From the NCBI RefSeq assembly GCF_004343775.1, contig NZ_PTXL01000006.1, positions 124,001 to 188,000 on the forward strand: a stretch of DNA of 64,000 nucleotides. Direction: 5' to 3'. Origin of the DNA: Burkholderia sp. SRS-46 (GTDB taxonomy: Bacteria; Pseudomonadota; Gammaproteobacteria; Burkholderiales; Burkholderiaceae). Position numbers and translations under genes: made by a program. The stretch's first letter is position 1; each line of letters starts with the position of its first letter. A model generated the notes under the pieces. That model was not told where the DNA came from and searched no databases. It worked only from the letters and a program-made list of their open reading frames with translations. Positions 51,014 to 60,689 of the stretch are shown one piece after another.

Positions 51014-52366
51014 CTACATGACCGTGCGTTCGGCCGTGTCGTCGCCGCTGGCTTCGCGCGTGGCCGCGAAACCGTCCGGCAGGCCGACGACGCGCACTTC
51101 CCGCTGCGGGAACGGAATCGAGACGCCGTGCTCGGAGAACAGCCGCCAGATGTTGCGGTTCACCGCCGAGCGCACGCCCGACGTGCCCTTCGCCGAATCC
51201 TCGATCCAGAAGCCGAGCTCGAGGTCGATGCCGTCCGCGCCGAAGCTCACGAGGTACGGCGTCGGCGCCGGTTCCTCGAGCACGCGGGGCACGCCCTTCG
51301 CGGCGTCGGCGAGCAGCGCGAGCGCGTGCTCGACGTCGCTCGTGTACGCGACCTGCACCGCGACCTTCGCGTAGCCGCGCGTCAGGTACGACGACTGGTT
51401 CTGCACGACGTCGGTGATCAGCTTCTCGTTCGGGATCAGCGTTTCGTTGCCGTCGAGGCCGCGCACGACCGTGTAGCGCGTGCGGATCTGCGTGACGACG
51501 CCCTGCAGCCCGCCGACGTTGATCGCGTCGCCGAGCCGCAGCGAGCGGTCGAGCAGGATGATGAAGCCCGACACGTAGTTGCTCGCGATCTTCTGCAGCC
51601 CGAAGCCGAGCCCGACGCCGACCGCGCCGCCGAACACGCCGAGCACGGTCACGTCGATGCCGACGAGCGACAGGCCGATCAGCACCGCGGCGAACACCAG
51701 CAGCGCGCGGCCGACCCGCGACAGCACGACCTTCAGGTTCGCGTCGAGCGAGCTTGCGCGCTTCAGGCGCTCCTCGAGCACCGAGCCGAGCCACATCGCG
51801 ACCATCAGCGTCACGCACACCCACAGCACGCCGGAGATCACGGACAGCAGCGTCAGGTGCGCGTTCGCGACGCGGAACTGCACGCTGTCGAGCCACGCGA
51901 GCACGTCGCGCTGGATGCCGAGCACGGTCATCACCATCGCGGCCCACACGACCACCGACACGAGCCGCTCGACGACCGACAGCCACGCATGCGTGTGGCC
52001 GTCGCGCGCGAACACGCGCCGCGCGAAGAAGAACAGCACGTAGATGAGCCCGATGCCGAACAGCGGCACGAGCGCGAGCGACAGCAGCGAAGTCGACATG
52101 AACGGGTCGAACGCGAGCTGCGCGACCCACACGAACACGCCGCCGAACAGCGGAAACAGCGCGCGCTTCAGGCTTTGCGCGCCGGCGCCGGGCGTGCGCC
52201 CGACCGCCCGGCGGCGGGCGTCGATGCGGGCGTGCACGAAGCGCGCCGCGAGCCACGCGAAGCACAGTGCGCCGACCAGCACTGCCGCCTGCCAGATCAT
52301 CACCGGCTGGTTGAAGTCCTGGATCACCGCCGCGAGGCGGCGCGACAGCAGGCGGTTCTGCATCAT
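51014..52366 (-). CDS. MscS-family mechanosensitive channel
   Basis: The protein has 450 residues with about six membrane helices. The pore helix and beta domain carry the MscS signature VGVGLGFGLQKIASNYVSGFI followed by LLDRSLRLGDAINVGGLQG and the IPNEKLITDVVQNQS loop. It is an inner-membrane channel that opens on osmotic downshock; the long N-terminal part places it among larger MscS paralogues. It follows the RsmB-family gene by 15 bp on the same strand. Confidence 0.92.
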   Translation of the reverse strand: MMQNRLLSRRLAAVIQDFNQPVMIWQAAVLVGALCFAWLAARFVHARIDARRRAVGRTPGAGAQSLKRALFPLFGGVFVWVAQLAFDPFMSTSLLSLALVPLFGIGLIYVLFFFARRVFARDGHTHAWLSVVERLVSVVVWAAMVMTVLGIQRDVLAWLDSVQFRVANAHLTLLSVISGVLWVCVTLMVAMWLGSVLEERLKRASSLDANLKVVLSRVGRALLVFAAVLIGLSLVGIDVTVLGVFGGAVGVGLGFGLQKIASNYVSGFIILLDRSLRLGDAINVGGLQGVVTQIRTRYTVVRGLDGNETLIPNEKLITDVVQNQSSYLTRGYAKVAVQVAYTSDVEHALALLADAAKGVPRVLEEPAPTPYLVSFGADGIDLELGFWIEDSAKGTSGVRSAVNRNIWRLFSEHGVSIPFPQREVRVVGLPDGFAATREASGDDTAERTVM

Positions 52367-52381
52367 CCGTCGAACCCGCCG

Positions 52382-53644
52382 TTACTGCGCACGCCGCTCG
52401 AGCACCGCGGCGAAGAAGCCGTCGGTCGCATGACGGTGCGGCCACAGCGACAGGTAGTCGCCCGTCTCGAGCTCGATGCGCTGGTCGGCCAGCACCTTCT
52501 GCGCCGGCACGAGCACGAACTCCGGGTGATCGACGAGGAACTGGCTGACGATCGCCTCGTTCTCCGCGTCGAGCACGCTGCAGGTCGCGTACACGAGCCG
52601 CCCGCCCTTCTTCACGAGCCGCGCCGCGCTCGCGAGGATCGACGCCTGCTTCGGCGCGAGCTCCTCGATCGACGTGCGCGACTGCCGCCACTTCAGGTCC
52701 GGGTTGCGGCGCAGCGTGCCGAGGCCGCTGCACGGCGCATCGACCAGCACGCGGTCGATCTTGCCGGCGAGCCGCTTGATCTTCGCGTCGTGCTCGCTGT
52801 CGATCAGCACCGGGTTCACGTTCGACAGCCCGCTGCGCGCAAGGCGCGGCTTCAGCTTCGCGAGGCGCTTTTCCGACACGTCGAACGCGTACAGGCGCCC
52901 GGTCGAGCGCATCATCGCGCCGAGCGCGAGCGTCTTGCCGCCCGCGCCCGCGCAGAAATCGACCACCATCTCGCCGCGGCGCGGCGCGACCAGCGAGCAC
53001 AGCAGCTGGCTGCCCTCGTCCTGCACCTCGATCAGGCCTTCCTCGAACAGCTTGAGCTTCGTCAGCGCGGGCTTGCCGACCACCCGCACGCCGTACGGCG
53101 CGAACGGCGTCGCGCCGGCATCGATGCCGTTCGCGCGCAGCGCGTCGACCACCTGGTCGCGGGTCGCCTTCTGCGCATTCGCGCGCAAATCGAGCGGCGC
53201 CGGGTAGTTGAGCGCCGCGGCGAGCTGCGCGAGCTCTTCCGCGTCGAAGCGCGTCGCAAGCGCCTGATGGATCCAGTCCGGCAGGTTCGTGCGGATCCGC
53301 ACCGGCAGGCTCGCCGGGTCGATCTTCGACACGTGCTCGAGCCACGCGGCCTCGTCGGCGGACAGGAACGGCCGCAGCGCATTGCGGCCGACCGTCTGCA
53401 TCAGGCCGAGCAGCGTGAGGCGCCGCGCCGGGCTGCCCGAGCCGCTCTCGGCGAGGTGCGCATACTCCATCTTGCGGCGCAGCACCGCGAACACCGCCTC
53501 GGCGATCACGCCGCGCTCCGCGTGCCCGAGCTTCGGATGAGCCCGGAAGAACCGGCTCGTCGTCGCGTCGGCCGGGCCGGTGAACTTCAATACCTCGGCG
53601 AGCAAGGTTTCGGTCTGGCCGATCAGGAATCCGTGCAGCTTCAT
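52382..53644 (-). CDS. RsmB/NOP-family rRNA cytosine-C5 methyltransferase
   Basis: The protein has 420 residues. The SAM site is VVDFCAGAGGKTLALGA; motif IV DAPCSGLGTLRRNP contains C305 and motif VI LVYATCSV contains C355, the two cysteines of m5C methyltransferases. An N-terminal helical domain (residues 1-150) resembles the NusB-like part of RsmB. Many Burkholderia also have an rsmB beside fmt, so this may be a paralogue with another rRNA site. Its start overlaps the purN stop by 4 bp. Confidence 0.88.
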   Translation of the reverse strand: MKLHGFLIGQTETLLAEVLKFTGPADATTSRFFRAHPKLGHAERGVIAEAVFAVLRRKMEYAHLAESGSGSPARRLTLLGLMQTVGRNALRPFLSADEAAWLEHVSKIDPASLPVRIRTNLPDWIHQALATRFDAEELAQLAAALNYPAPLDLRANAQKATRDQVVDALRANGIDAGATPFAPYGVRVVGKPALTKLKLFEEGLIEVQDEGSQLLCSLVAPRRGEMVVDFCAGAGGKTLALGAMMRSTGRLYAFDVSEKRLAKLKPRLARSGLSNVNPVLIDSEHDAKIKRLAGKIDRVLVDAPCSGLGTLRRNPDLKWRQSRTSIEELAPKQASILASAARLVKKGGRLVYATCSVLDAENEAIVSQFLVDHPEFVLVPAQKVLADQRIELETGDYLSLWPHRHATDGFFAAVLERRAQ

Positions 53645-54303
53645 ACGCCCTCGCTCGTGTTGGGTTGTTGTTCGTCCGTGAAAATCCAGCGCGCCTCATC
53701 CGGCGCCACCACCGCGCGGCCGGCGTCGAGGCGCAGGCGCCCGTCGACGAACCAGCGCACCGCGCGCGGATACAGCACATGCTCGACCGCCAGCACGCGC
53801 TGCGAGAGCGCGGCCGCATCGTCGCCCGCGCGCACGGGCACCGCGCCCTGCGCGACGATCGCGCCGCTGTCGAGTTCCGGAATCACGAAGTGGACGGTCG
53901 CGCCGTGCAGCGCGACGCCGGCGTCGAGCGCCGCCTGGTGCGTATGGATGCCCTTGAAGCTCGGCAGCAGCGACGGGTGGATGTTCAGCATCCGCCCCTC
54001 GTATCGTCTGACGAATGCCGGCGTGAGGATGCGCATGAAGCCGGCGAGGATCACGAGATCGGGCGCGAAACGGTCGATTTCGTCGGCGAGCGCCGCGTCG
54101 AAGCTGTCGCGGCCGTCGAACGACCGGTGGTCGACCACGGCGGTCGCTATTCCGTGCGACGCCGCAAAAGCCAGGCCGGCCGCGTCCGGCCGGTTGGCGA
54201 TCACGGCCGCAACCTCGGCGGGCCACCGTTCCTGCGCGCACGCGCGGACGATGGCTTCCATGTTGCTGCCGCGACCGGAAATCAGGATGACAAGTTTTTT
54301 CAT
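53641..54303 (-). CDS. purN: Phosphoribosylglycinamide formyltransferase
   Basis: PurN formylates GAR with 10-formyltetrahydrofolate in purine synthesis. The 220 residues show VILISGRGSNMEAI (phosphate loop), LAGFMRILTPAFV and NIHPSLLPSFKGIHTH with the catalytic Asn and His, and the catalytic Asp in VIPELDSGAIVAQ. It is the first gene of purN-rsmB-like-mscS, divergent from ribF. Confidence 0.96.
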   Translation of the reverse strand: MKKLVILISGRGSNMEAIVRACAQERWPAEVAAVIANRPDAAGLAFAASHGIATAVVDHRSFDGRDSFDAALADEIDRFAPDLVILAGFMRILTPAFVRRYEGRMLNIHPSLLPSFKGIHTHQAALDAGVALHGATVHFVIPELDSGAIVAQGAVPVRAGDDAAALSQRVLAVEHVLYPRAVRWFVDGRLRLDAGRAVVAPDEARWIFTDEQQPNTSEGV

Positions 54304-54422
54304 CCGCGAATTTTACCATTCGGCCTCGCGTTTCCCGCCGGCTGAGCCGCCTGCCCGCCCGAACGTTTATAATCTTCTGCTTTGCGGCATCCATCCGCCC
54401 ATTCCCCGACGCTGCAGCTATC

Positions 54423-55415
54423 GTGAAAGTCTTCCGCGGCCTGCCCAACGCCGAAAGCCGCGCCCCGTGCGCGCTGACGATCGGCAACTTCGACGGTGTC
54501 CATCGCGGCCACCAGGCCCTGCTCGCGCGCGTGCGCGCGGTGGCGGATGCCCGCGGCCTGCCCGTCTGCGTGATGACCTTCGAGCCGCACCCGCGGGAAT
54601 TCTTCAATCCGGCCAGCGCGCCGCCGCGCATCGCGATGCTGCGCGACAAGCTCGAGGCGCTGCGCGAGCACGGTGTCGACCGGGTCGTCGTCGAGCACTT
54701 CAACCATACGTTCGCGAGCCAGTCGCCGGAGACGTTCGTCGAGCGCACGCTGGTGGGCGGGCTGCACACGCGCTGGATGATGGTCGGCGACGATTTCCGC
54801 TACGGCGCGAAGCGCGCCGGCACGTTCGAGTCGCTGCAGTCGGCCGGCGCGCAATACGGCTTCGAGGTCGAGCAGATGGGCACGGTCGCCGGCGCCGACG
54901 GCGCGCGCATCTCGAGCTCCGGCGTGCGCGCCGCGCTCGCCGCGGGCAACCTCGGCGCGGCCGCGCAGGCGCTCGGCCACGGCTATGCGATCAGCGGCCA
55001 CGTCACGCACGGCCTGAAGCTCGGCCGCGACCTCGGCTTCCCGACCCTGAACCTGCCGATCGCGCACAAGCGGCCGGCGCTGATGGGCATCTTCGTCGTC
55101 CAGGTGCACGGCCTCGCCGACACGCCGCTGCCCGGCGTCGCGAGCCTCGGGCTGCGCCCGACCGTCGTCGATTCGGGCCGCGTGCTGCTCGAAGTCCACC
55201 TGCTCGACTGGCACGGCGATGCGTACGGCAAGCTGGTGCGCGTCGAGTTCCTGCAGAAGCTGCGCGACGAGGCGAAGTTCGACGATCTCGAGGCGCTGTC
55301 GCGCGCGATCGCACAGGACGTCGCGAACGCCCGCGCGTATTTCGCCGCGCGCGATCACGCGCCCGGCAGCCGCACGACCGGCTTCTCGACCTCGGCCACC
55401 GACCGAATTAGCTGA
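54423..55415 (+). CDS. ribF: Bifunctional riboflavin kinase/FAD synthetase
   Basis: The protein has 330 residues. The N-terminal nucleotidyltransferase has TIGNFDGVHRGHQALL and ISSSGVRAALAAG; the C-terminal kinase has GHVTHGLKLGRDLGFPTLNL. It makes FMN then FAD. The start is a GTG at 54423 (MKVFRGLPNA), since no ATG fits the family N-terminus. A TATAAT hexamer sits at 54368-54373. It stands upstream of ileS with about 100 bp between, the usual ribF-ileS-lspA order. Confidence 0.95.
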   Translation: MKVFRGLPNAESRAPCALTIGNFDGVHRGHQALLARVRAVADARGLPVCVMTFEPHPREFFNPASAPPRIAMLRDKLEALREHGVDRVVVEHFNHTFASQSPETFVERTLVGGLHTRWMMVGDDFRYGAKRAGTFESLQSAGAQYGFEVEQMGTVAGADGARISSSGVRAALAAGNLGAAAQALGHGYAISGHVTHGLKLGRDLGFPTLNLPIAHKRPALMGIFVVQVHGLADTPLPGVASLGLRPTVVDSGRVLLEVHLLDWHGDAYGKLVRVEFLQKLRDEAKFDDLEALSRAIAQDVANARAYFAARDHAPGSRTTGFSTSATDRIS

Positions 55416-55516
55416 CCCTGCCGGCGGCGCGATGCGCCGCACCCCGGCGCCGCCGATGCGCGCGCTCACCCGATTCACGACGCCCGAGCGTCTCCCGATT
55501 TGATAGCGATCCCATC

Positions 55517-58354
55517 ATGAGCAACAAGAAAGCCGATTCGAAACCGCAGGCCAAGTATCCGGTCAACCTGCTCGACACGCCGTTCCCGATGCGCGGCGAC
55601 CTGCCGAAGCGCGAGCCGCAGTGGGTCAAGGAGTGGGAAGAGCGCGGCATCTACGAGAAGATCCGCGCGGCCAGCCAGGGCCGGCCGAAGTTCATCCTGC
55701 ACGACGGCCCGCCGTATGCGAACGGCGACATCCACCTCGGCCACGCGGTGAACAAGATCCTGAAGGACATCGTCGTCAAGTCGCGCAACATGGCGGGCTT
55801 CGACGCGCCGTACGTGCCGGGCTGGGATTGCCACGGGATGCCGATCGAGATCCAGATCGAGAAGCAGTTCGGCAAGTCGCTGCCGGCGGCCGAAGTGATG
55901 ACCAAGGCGCGCGCGTACGCGACCGAGCAGATCGAGAAGCAGAAGGTCGGCTTCAAGCGGCTCGGCGTGCTCGGCGAGTGGGGCAACCCGTACAAGACGA
56001 TGAACTTCGTCAACGAGGCGGAGGAAATCCGCGCGCTCGGCAAGATCATCGAGAAGGGCTACGTGTATCGCGGCCTGAAGCCGGTGAACTGGTGCTTCGA
56101 CTGCGGCTCGGCGCTCGCCGAGGCGGAAGTCGAGTACAAGGACCGCACCGACCCGACGATCGACGTGATGTTCCCGTTCGCGGAGCCGGAGAAGACCGCG
56201 CAGGCGTTCGGCCTGGCCGCGCTGCCGCGCCCCGAGGGCGGCATCGTGATCTGGACCACCACGCCGTGGACGATCCCGGCGAACCAGGCGCTCAACCTGC
56301 ATCCGGAGATCGTCTACGCGCTCGTCGACACCGAGCGCGGCCTGCTGATCCTCGCGGAAGAGCGCGTCGCCGCGTGCATGGAAGAGTTCAAGCTGACCGG
56401 CCGCGTCGTCGCGACGACGCGCGGCGAGCAGCTCGTCAACCTGCGCTTCCACCACCCGCTCGCCGCGGCCCACCCCGGCTACAAGCGCACGTCGCCCGTC
56501 TACCTCGGCGACTACGTGACGACCGACACCGGCACCGGCGTCGTACACTCGTCGCCCGCCTACGGCGTCGAGGATTTCGTGTCGTGCAAGGCGCACGGCA
56601 TGACCGATGCGGACTTCATCAACCCGGTGATGGGCGACGGCCGCTACAGCGAATCGCTGCCGCTGTTCGGCGGCCTGACGATCTGGGACGCGAACCCGAA
56701 GATCGTCGAGGCGCTGAACGCCGCCGGCTCGCTGCTGCGCAGCGAGAAGTACACGCACAGCTACATGCACTGCTGGCGCCACAAGACGCCGATCATCTAC
56801 CGCGCGACGTCGCAGTGGTTCGCCGGCATGGACGTGACGCCGCGCGACGGCGGCGCGACGCTGCGCGAAACCGCGCTCGCGGGCGTGGACGCGACCGCGT
56901 TCTACCCGTCGTGGGGCAAGCAGCGCCTGCACAGCATGATCGAGAACCGTCCTGACTGGACGCTGTCGCGCCAGCGCCAGTGGGGCGTGCCGATGGCGTT
57001 CTTCGTGCACAAGGAAACCGGCGAGCTGCATCCGCGCACGCTCGAGCTGCTCGAGGAAGTCGCGAAGCGCGTCGAGCAGTCGGGCATCGAGGCGTGGCAG
57101 TCGCTCGATCCGCGCGAGCTGATCGGCGACGACGCGAACCTGTACGAGAAGAACCGCGACACGCTCGACGTGTGGTTCGACTCGGGCACGACGCACTGGC
57201 ACGTGCTGCGCGGCTCGCACAAGGAACAGCTGCAGTTCCCGGCCGACCTGTACCTCGAAGGCTCGGACCAGCACCGCGGCTGGTTCCACTCGTCGCTGCT
57301 GACCGCGTCGATGCTCGACGGCCGCGCGCCGTACAAGGGCCTGCTCACGCACGGCTTCACGGTCGACGGCGAAGGCCGCAAGATGAGCAAGTCGCTCGGC
57401 AACGGCGTCGATCCGCACGAAGTCGCGAACCGCCTCGGCGCGGAAATCATCCGCCTGTGGATCGCATCGACCGATTACTCGGGCGAACTCGCGATCTCCG
57501 AGGAAATCCTGAAGCGCGTGACGGAAGGCTATCGCCGCATCCGCAACACGCTGCGCTTCCTGCTCGCGAACCTGTCCGATTTCGACTACGCGCAGCATGC
57601 GCTGCCGGTCGGCGAGTGGCTCGAGATCGACCGCTACGCGGTCGCGTTCTCCACGCAGCTGCAGGCCGAACTGCTCGCGCACTACGAGAAGTACGAATTC
57701 CACCCGGTCGTCGCGAAGCTGCAGACGTACTGCTCCGAAGACCTCGGTGGCTTCTATCTCGACGTGCTGAAGGACCGCCTGTACACGAGCGCGCCGGATT
57801 CGACCGCGCGCCGCTCCGCGCAGACGGCGCTCTATCACCTGACGCAGGGCCTGCTGCGCGTGCTCGCGCCGTTCCTGTCGTTCACCGCCGAGGAAGCGTG
57901 GAAGGTGTTCCAGCCGGCGAGCGACACGATCTTCACGGAAACGTACTACGCGTATCCGGAAGTCGCCGAGGCCGATGCGCTGGTCGCCAAGTGGACGCTG
58001 CTGCGCGAGGTGCGCGGCAACGTCACGAAGGCGCTCGAGGAAGCCCGCACCGCGAACCGCATCGGTTCGTCGCTGCAGGCGGAAGTGACGGTGCATGCGA
58101 GCGGCGCGCGCTACGACGCGCTCGCGAGCCTCGCCGGCGATCTCAAGTTCGTGCTGATCACGTCGGCCGCGACGGTCGTCAAGGTCGACGACGAAGCGCA
58201 GGAAGGCGTCGACGTGGCCGCGTCGACATACCAGAAGTGCGAACGCTGCTGGCACTACCGCGAGGACGTCGGCGCGCACGCCGATCATCCGACGCTGTGC
58301 GGCCGCTGCTTCTCGAACCTGTTTGAAAACGGCGAAGCCCGGAGCGCGGCGTAA
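55517..58354 (+). CDS. ileS: Isoleucyl-tRNA synthetase
   Basis: A class I aminoacyl-tRNA synthetase of 945 residues. The HIGH motif is HLGH at 73-76 and KMSKS is near 622. The editing domain holds WTTTPWTIPANQAL and GTGVVHSSPAYGVEDF. The C-terminal zinc site is made of two CxxC pairs (KCERCWHY near 908-911 and LCGRCFSN about 20 residues on). lspA starts 2 bp after the stop. Confidence 0.98.
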   Translation: MSNKKADSKPQAKYPVNLLDTPFPMRGDLPKREPQWVKEWEERGIYEKIRAASQGRPKFILHDGPPYANGDIHLGHAVNKILKDIVVKSRNMAGFDAPYVPGWDCHGMPIEIQIEKQFGKSLPAAEVMTKARAYATEQIEKQKVGFKRLGVLGEWGNPYKTMNFVNEAEEIRALGKIIEKGYVYRGLKPVNWCFDCGSALAEAEVEYKDRTDPTIDVMFPFAEPEKTAQAFGLAALPRPEGGIVIWTTTPWTIPANQALNLHPEIVYALVDTERGLLILAEERVAACMEEFKLTGRVVATTRGEQLVNLRFHHPLAAAHPGYKRTSPVYLGDYVTTDTGTGVVHSSPAYGVEDFVSCKAHGMTDADFINPVMGDGRYSESLPLFGGLTIWDANPKIVEALNAAGSLLRSEKYTHSYMHCWRHKTPIIYRATSQWFAGMDVTPRDGGATLRETALAGVDATAFYPSWGKQRLHSMIENRPDWTLSRQRQWGVPMAFFVHKETGELHPRTLELLEEVAKRVEQSGIEAWQSLDPRELIGDDANLYEKNRDTLDVWFDSGTTHWHVLRGSHKEQLQFPADLYLEGSDQHRGWFHSSLLTASMLDGRAPYKGLLTHGFTVDGEGRKMSKSLGNGVDPHEVANRLGAEIIRLWIASTDYSGELAISEEILKRVTEGYRRIRNTLRFLLANLSDFDYAQHALPVGEWLEIDRYAVAFSTQLQAELLAHYEKYEFHPVVAKLQTYCSEDLGGFYLDVLKDRLYTSAPDSTARRSAQTALYHLTQGLLRVLAPFLSFTAEEAWKVFQPASDTIFTETYYAYPEVAEADALVAKWTLLREVRGNVTKALEEARTANRIGSSLQAEVTVHASGARYDALASLAGDLKFVLITSAATVVKVDDEAQEGVDVAASTYQKCERCWHYREDVGAHADHPTLCGRCFSNLFENGEARSAA

Positions 58355-58356
58355 CC

Positions 58357-58857
58357 ATGGCGAAAACCGTGTCGAAATCGAGCGGCGGCGCACTGGCGCC
58401 GTGGCTCGGCATTGCGCTGATCGTCATCCTGTTCGATCAGCTGACCAAGATCGCGATCCTGAAGACCTTTGCATACGGCGCGCAGCATGCGCTGACGTCG
58501 TTCTTCAATCTCGTGCTCGTGTACAACCAGGGCGCGGCGTTCGGCTTCCTCGCGACGGCCGGCGGCTGGCAGCGCTGGGCGTTCACCGCGCTCGGCATCG
58601 GCGCGACGCTCGTGATCTGCTACCTGCTGAAGCGCCACGGCCAGCAGCGCCTGTTCAGCCTGTCGCTCGCGCTGATCCTCGGCGGCGCGCTCGGCAACGT
58701 GATCGACCGTCTCGTCTACGGCCACGTGATCGACTTCCTCGACTTCCACGTCCGCGCCTGGCATTTCCCGGCGTTCAACCTGGCCGATTCGGCGATCACG
58801 GTCGGCGCGGTGCTGCTGATCTACGACGAGCTGCGTCGCGTGCGCGGCTCGCGCTAA
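58357..58857 (+). CDS. lspA: Lipoprotein signal peptidase
   Basis: LspA is the aspartic protease that cleaves prolipoprotein signal peptides after Lgt acts. It has 166 residues and four membrane helices. The catalytic aspartates are in GNVIDRLVYGHVIDF and FNLADSAI. It is tightly linked to ileS. A hairpin gacggccggc/gccggccgtc (58876-58900) without a T-run separates it from coaBC. Confidence 0.96.
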   Translation: MAKTVSKSSGGALAPWLGIALIVILFDQLTKIAILKTFAYGAQHALTSFFNLVLVYNQGAAFGFLATAGGWQRWAFTALGIGATLVICYLLKRHGQQRLFSLSLALILGGALGNVIDRLVYGHVIDFLDFHVRAWHFPAFNLADSAITVGAVLLIYDELRRVRGSR

Positions 58858-58926
58858 GCGCGCATACTCTGCGTCGACGGCCGGCCGCGCGCCGGCCGTC
58901 CTGATCGATCCCTTCGGAGGCCCGCG

Positions 58927-60138
58927 TTGGCACACGCAGAACTCGCAGGAAAACACCTCGTCCTCGGCCTGACGGGCGGCATTGCCTGCTACAAGATCGC
59001 CGAGCTCACCCGCCTGCTCACCAAGGCCGGCGCGACCGTGCAGGTCGCGATGACGGAAGCGGCGACCCAGTTCATCACGCCCGTCACGATGCAGGCACTG
59101 TCCGGCCGGCCCGTCTACACGAGCCAGTGGGACGCGCGCATCGACAACAACATGGCGCACATCGACCTGTCGCGCGAAGCCGACGCGATCGTGATCGCGC
59201 CCGCGTCGACCGACTTTCTCGCGAAGCTCGCGCACGGGTTCGCGGACGACCTGCTGTCGACGCTGTGCGTCGCGCGCGATTGCCCGCTGCTCGTCGTGCC
59301 CGCGATGAACCGCCAGATGTGGCAGAACCCGGCCACCCAGCGCAACGTCGCGCAGCTGCGCGCCGACGGCGTGTCGGTGCTCGGCCCCGACTCCGGCGCG
59401 CAGGCGTGCGGCGAGATCGGTGACGGCCGCATGCTCGAGCCGGAAGCGATCTACGAGGCGATCGTCGCGCACTTCCAGCCGAAGCGGCTCGCGCACCGGC
59501 GCGTGCTGATCACGGCCGGCCCGACGTTCGAACCGCTCGACCCGGTGCGCGGGCTGACCAACCGCTCGAGCGGCAAGATGGGCTTTGCGCTCGCGCGCGC
59601 GGCGCAGCAGGCCGGCGCGGAGGTGCATCTGGTGGCCGGCCCGGTGGGCCTCGCGACGCCGTGGGGCGTGTACCGCGAGGACGTGCAGACCGCGCAGCAG
59701 ATGTACGACGCGGTCATGAACGCGGTGCCCGACGCCGATATCTTCATCGCGGTAGCCGCGGTGGCCGACTGGCGCGTCGCGCAGCCGGCCGAGCACAAGA
59801 TGAAGAAGACCGCCGATCGCAAGATGCCCGAGCTGACGTTCGTCGAGAACCCGGACATCCTCGCGTCGGTCGCGTCCCTCCCCGATCCGCCGTTCTGCGT
59901 CGGCTTCGCGGCGGAAAGCGGCGATCTCGACGTGCACGGCGACGAGAAGCGCAAGCGCAAGAACGTGCCGCTGCTCGTCGGCAACCTCGGCCCGCAGACG
60001 TTCGGCCGCGACGACAACGAAGTCGCGCTGTTCGACGCGGCTGGCATCACGCACCTGCCGCGCGCGCCGAAGGACGAGCTCGCGCACGTGCTCGTCGACG
60101 AGATCGCGAAGCGCCTGCCCGACAACCGCCTGATCTGA
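58927..60138 (+). CDS. coaBC: Phosphopantothenoylcysteine decarboxylase / phosphopantothenate-cysteine ligase
   Basis: A bifunctional coenzyme A synthesis enzyme of 403 residues. The CoaC part has the flavin fold (LGLTGGIACYKIAEL), PAMNRQMWQNPATQ and the active-site cysteine segment ACGEIGDGRM. The CoaB part begins near 190 with VLITAGPTFEPLDPVRGLTNRSSGKMG (in parts) and carries AAVADWR. The start is a TTG at 58927, with GGAGG about six bases upstream and the family N-terminus immediately after. Confidence 0.95.
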   Translation: MAHAELAGKHLVLGLTGGIACYKIAELTRLLTKAGATVQVAMTEAATQFITPVTMQALSGRPVYTSQWDARIDNNMAHIDLSREADAIVIAPASTDFLAKLAHGFADDLLSTLCVARDCPLLVVPAMNRQMWQNPATQRNVAQLRADGVSVLGPDSGAQACGEIGDGRMLEPEAIYEAIVAHFQPKRLAHRRVLITAGPTFEPLDPVRGLTNRSSGKMGFALARAAQQAGAEVHLVAGPVGLATPWGVYREDVQTAQQMYDAVMNAVPDADIFIAVAAVADWRVAQPAEHKMKKTADRKMPELTFVENPDILASVASLPDPPFCVGFAAESGDLDVHGDEKRKRKNVPLLVGNLGPQTFGRDDNEVALFDAAGITHLPRAPKDELAHVLVDEIAKRLPDNRLI

Positions 60139-60197
60139 CCGACTCGCGCGGCGGCCTGCGCGCCGCCGCGCCCCTTCCTTAGCGATTCGACGACCGA

Positions 60198-60644
60198 ATG
60201 AAACTCGACCTGAAGATTCTCGACGCGCGCATGCGCGATTACCTGCCCGCCTACGCGACGACCGGCAGCGCCGGCCTCGACCTGCGTGCGTGCCTCGATG
60301 CGCCGCTGACCCTGCAGCCGGGCGAAACCACGCTCGTGCCGACCGGCCTCGCGATTCACCTCGAAGACCCGGGCTACGCGGCGCTGATCCTGCCGCGCTC
60401 GGGCCTCGGCCACAAGCACGGCATCGTGCTCGGTAACCTGGTCGGCCTGATCGACTCCGACTACCAGGGCCAGCTGATGATCTCGACGTGGAACCGCGGC
60501 CAGACCGAGTTCGTGCTGAACCCGTTCGAGCGCCTCGCGCAGCTCGTGATCGTGCCGGTCGTGCAGGCGCAGTTCAACATCGTCGACGACTTCGCCGCCA
60601 GCGATCGCGGCGCGGGCGGCTTCGGCAGCACCGGCCGTCACTGA
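60198..60644 (+). CDS. dut: dUTP diphosphatase
   Basis: A trimeric dUTPase of 148 residues. The five motifs are present: SAGLDLRA, LPRSGLGHKHG, GNLVGLIDSDYQG, ERLAQLVIVPV and GAGGFGSTGRH. It removes dUTP and supplies dUMP for thymidylate. The coaBC-dut order is conserved in many proteobacteria. A terminator follows. Confidence 0.97.
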   Translation: MKLDLKILDARMRDYLPAYATTGSAGLDLRACLDAPLTLQPGETTLVPTGLAIHLEDPGYAALILPRSGLGHKHGIVLGNLVGLIDSDYQGQLMISTWNRGQTEFVLNPFERLAQLVIVPVVQAQFNIVDDFAASDRGAGGFGSTGRH

Positions 60645-60650
60645 ACGACA

Positions 60651-60679
60651 CAAGGGGCCTCGCGGCCCCTTGTTTTTTT
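60651..60679 (+). terminator. Terminator after dut
   Basis: Stem caaggggcc/ggccccttg (60651-60672) followed by seven Ts. Confidence 0.88.
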
Positions 60680-60689
60680 CCGCTCGCCG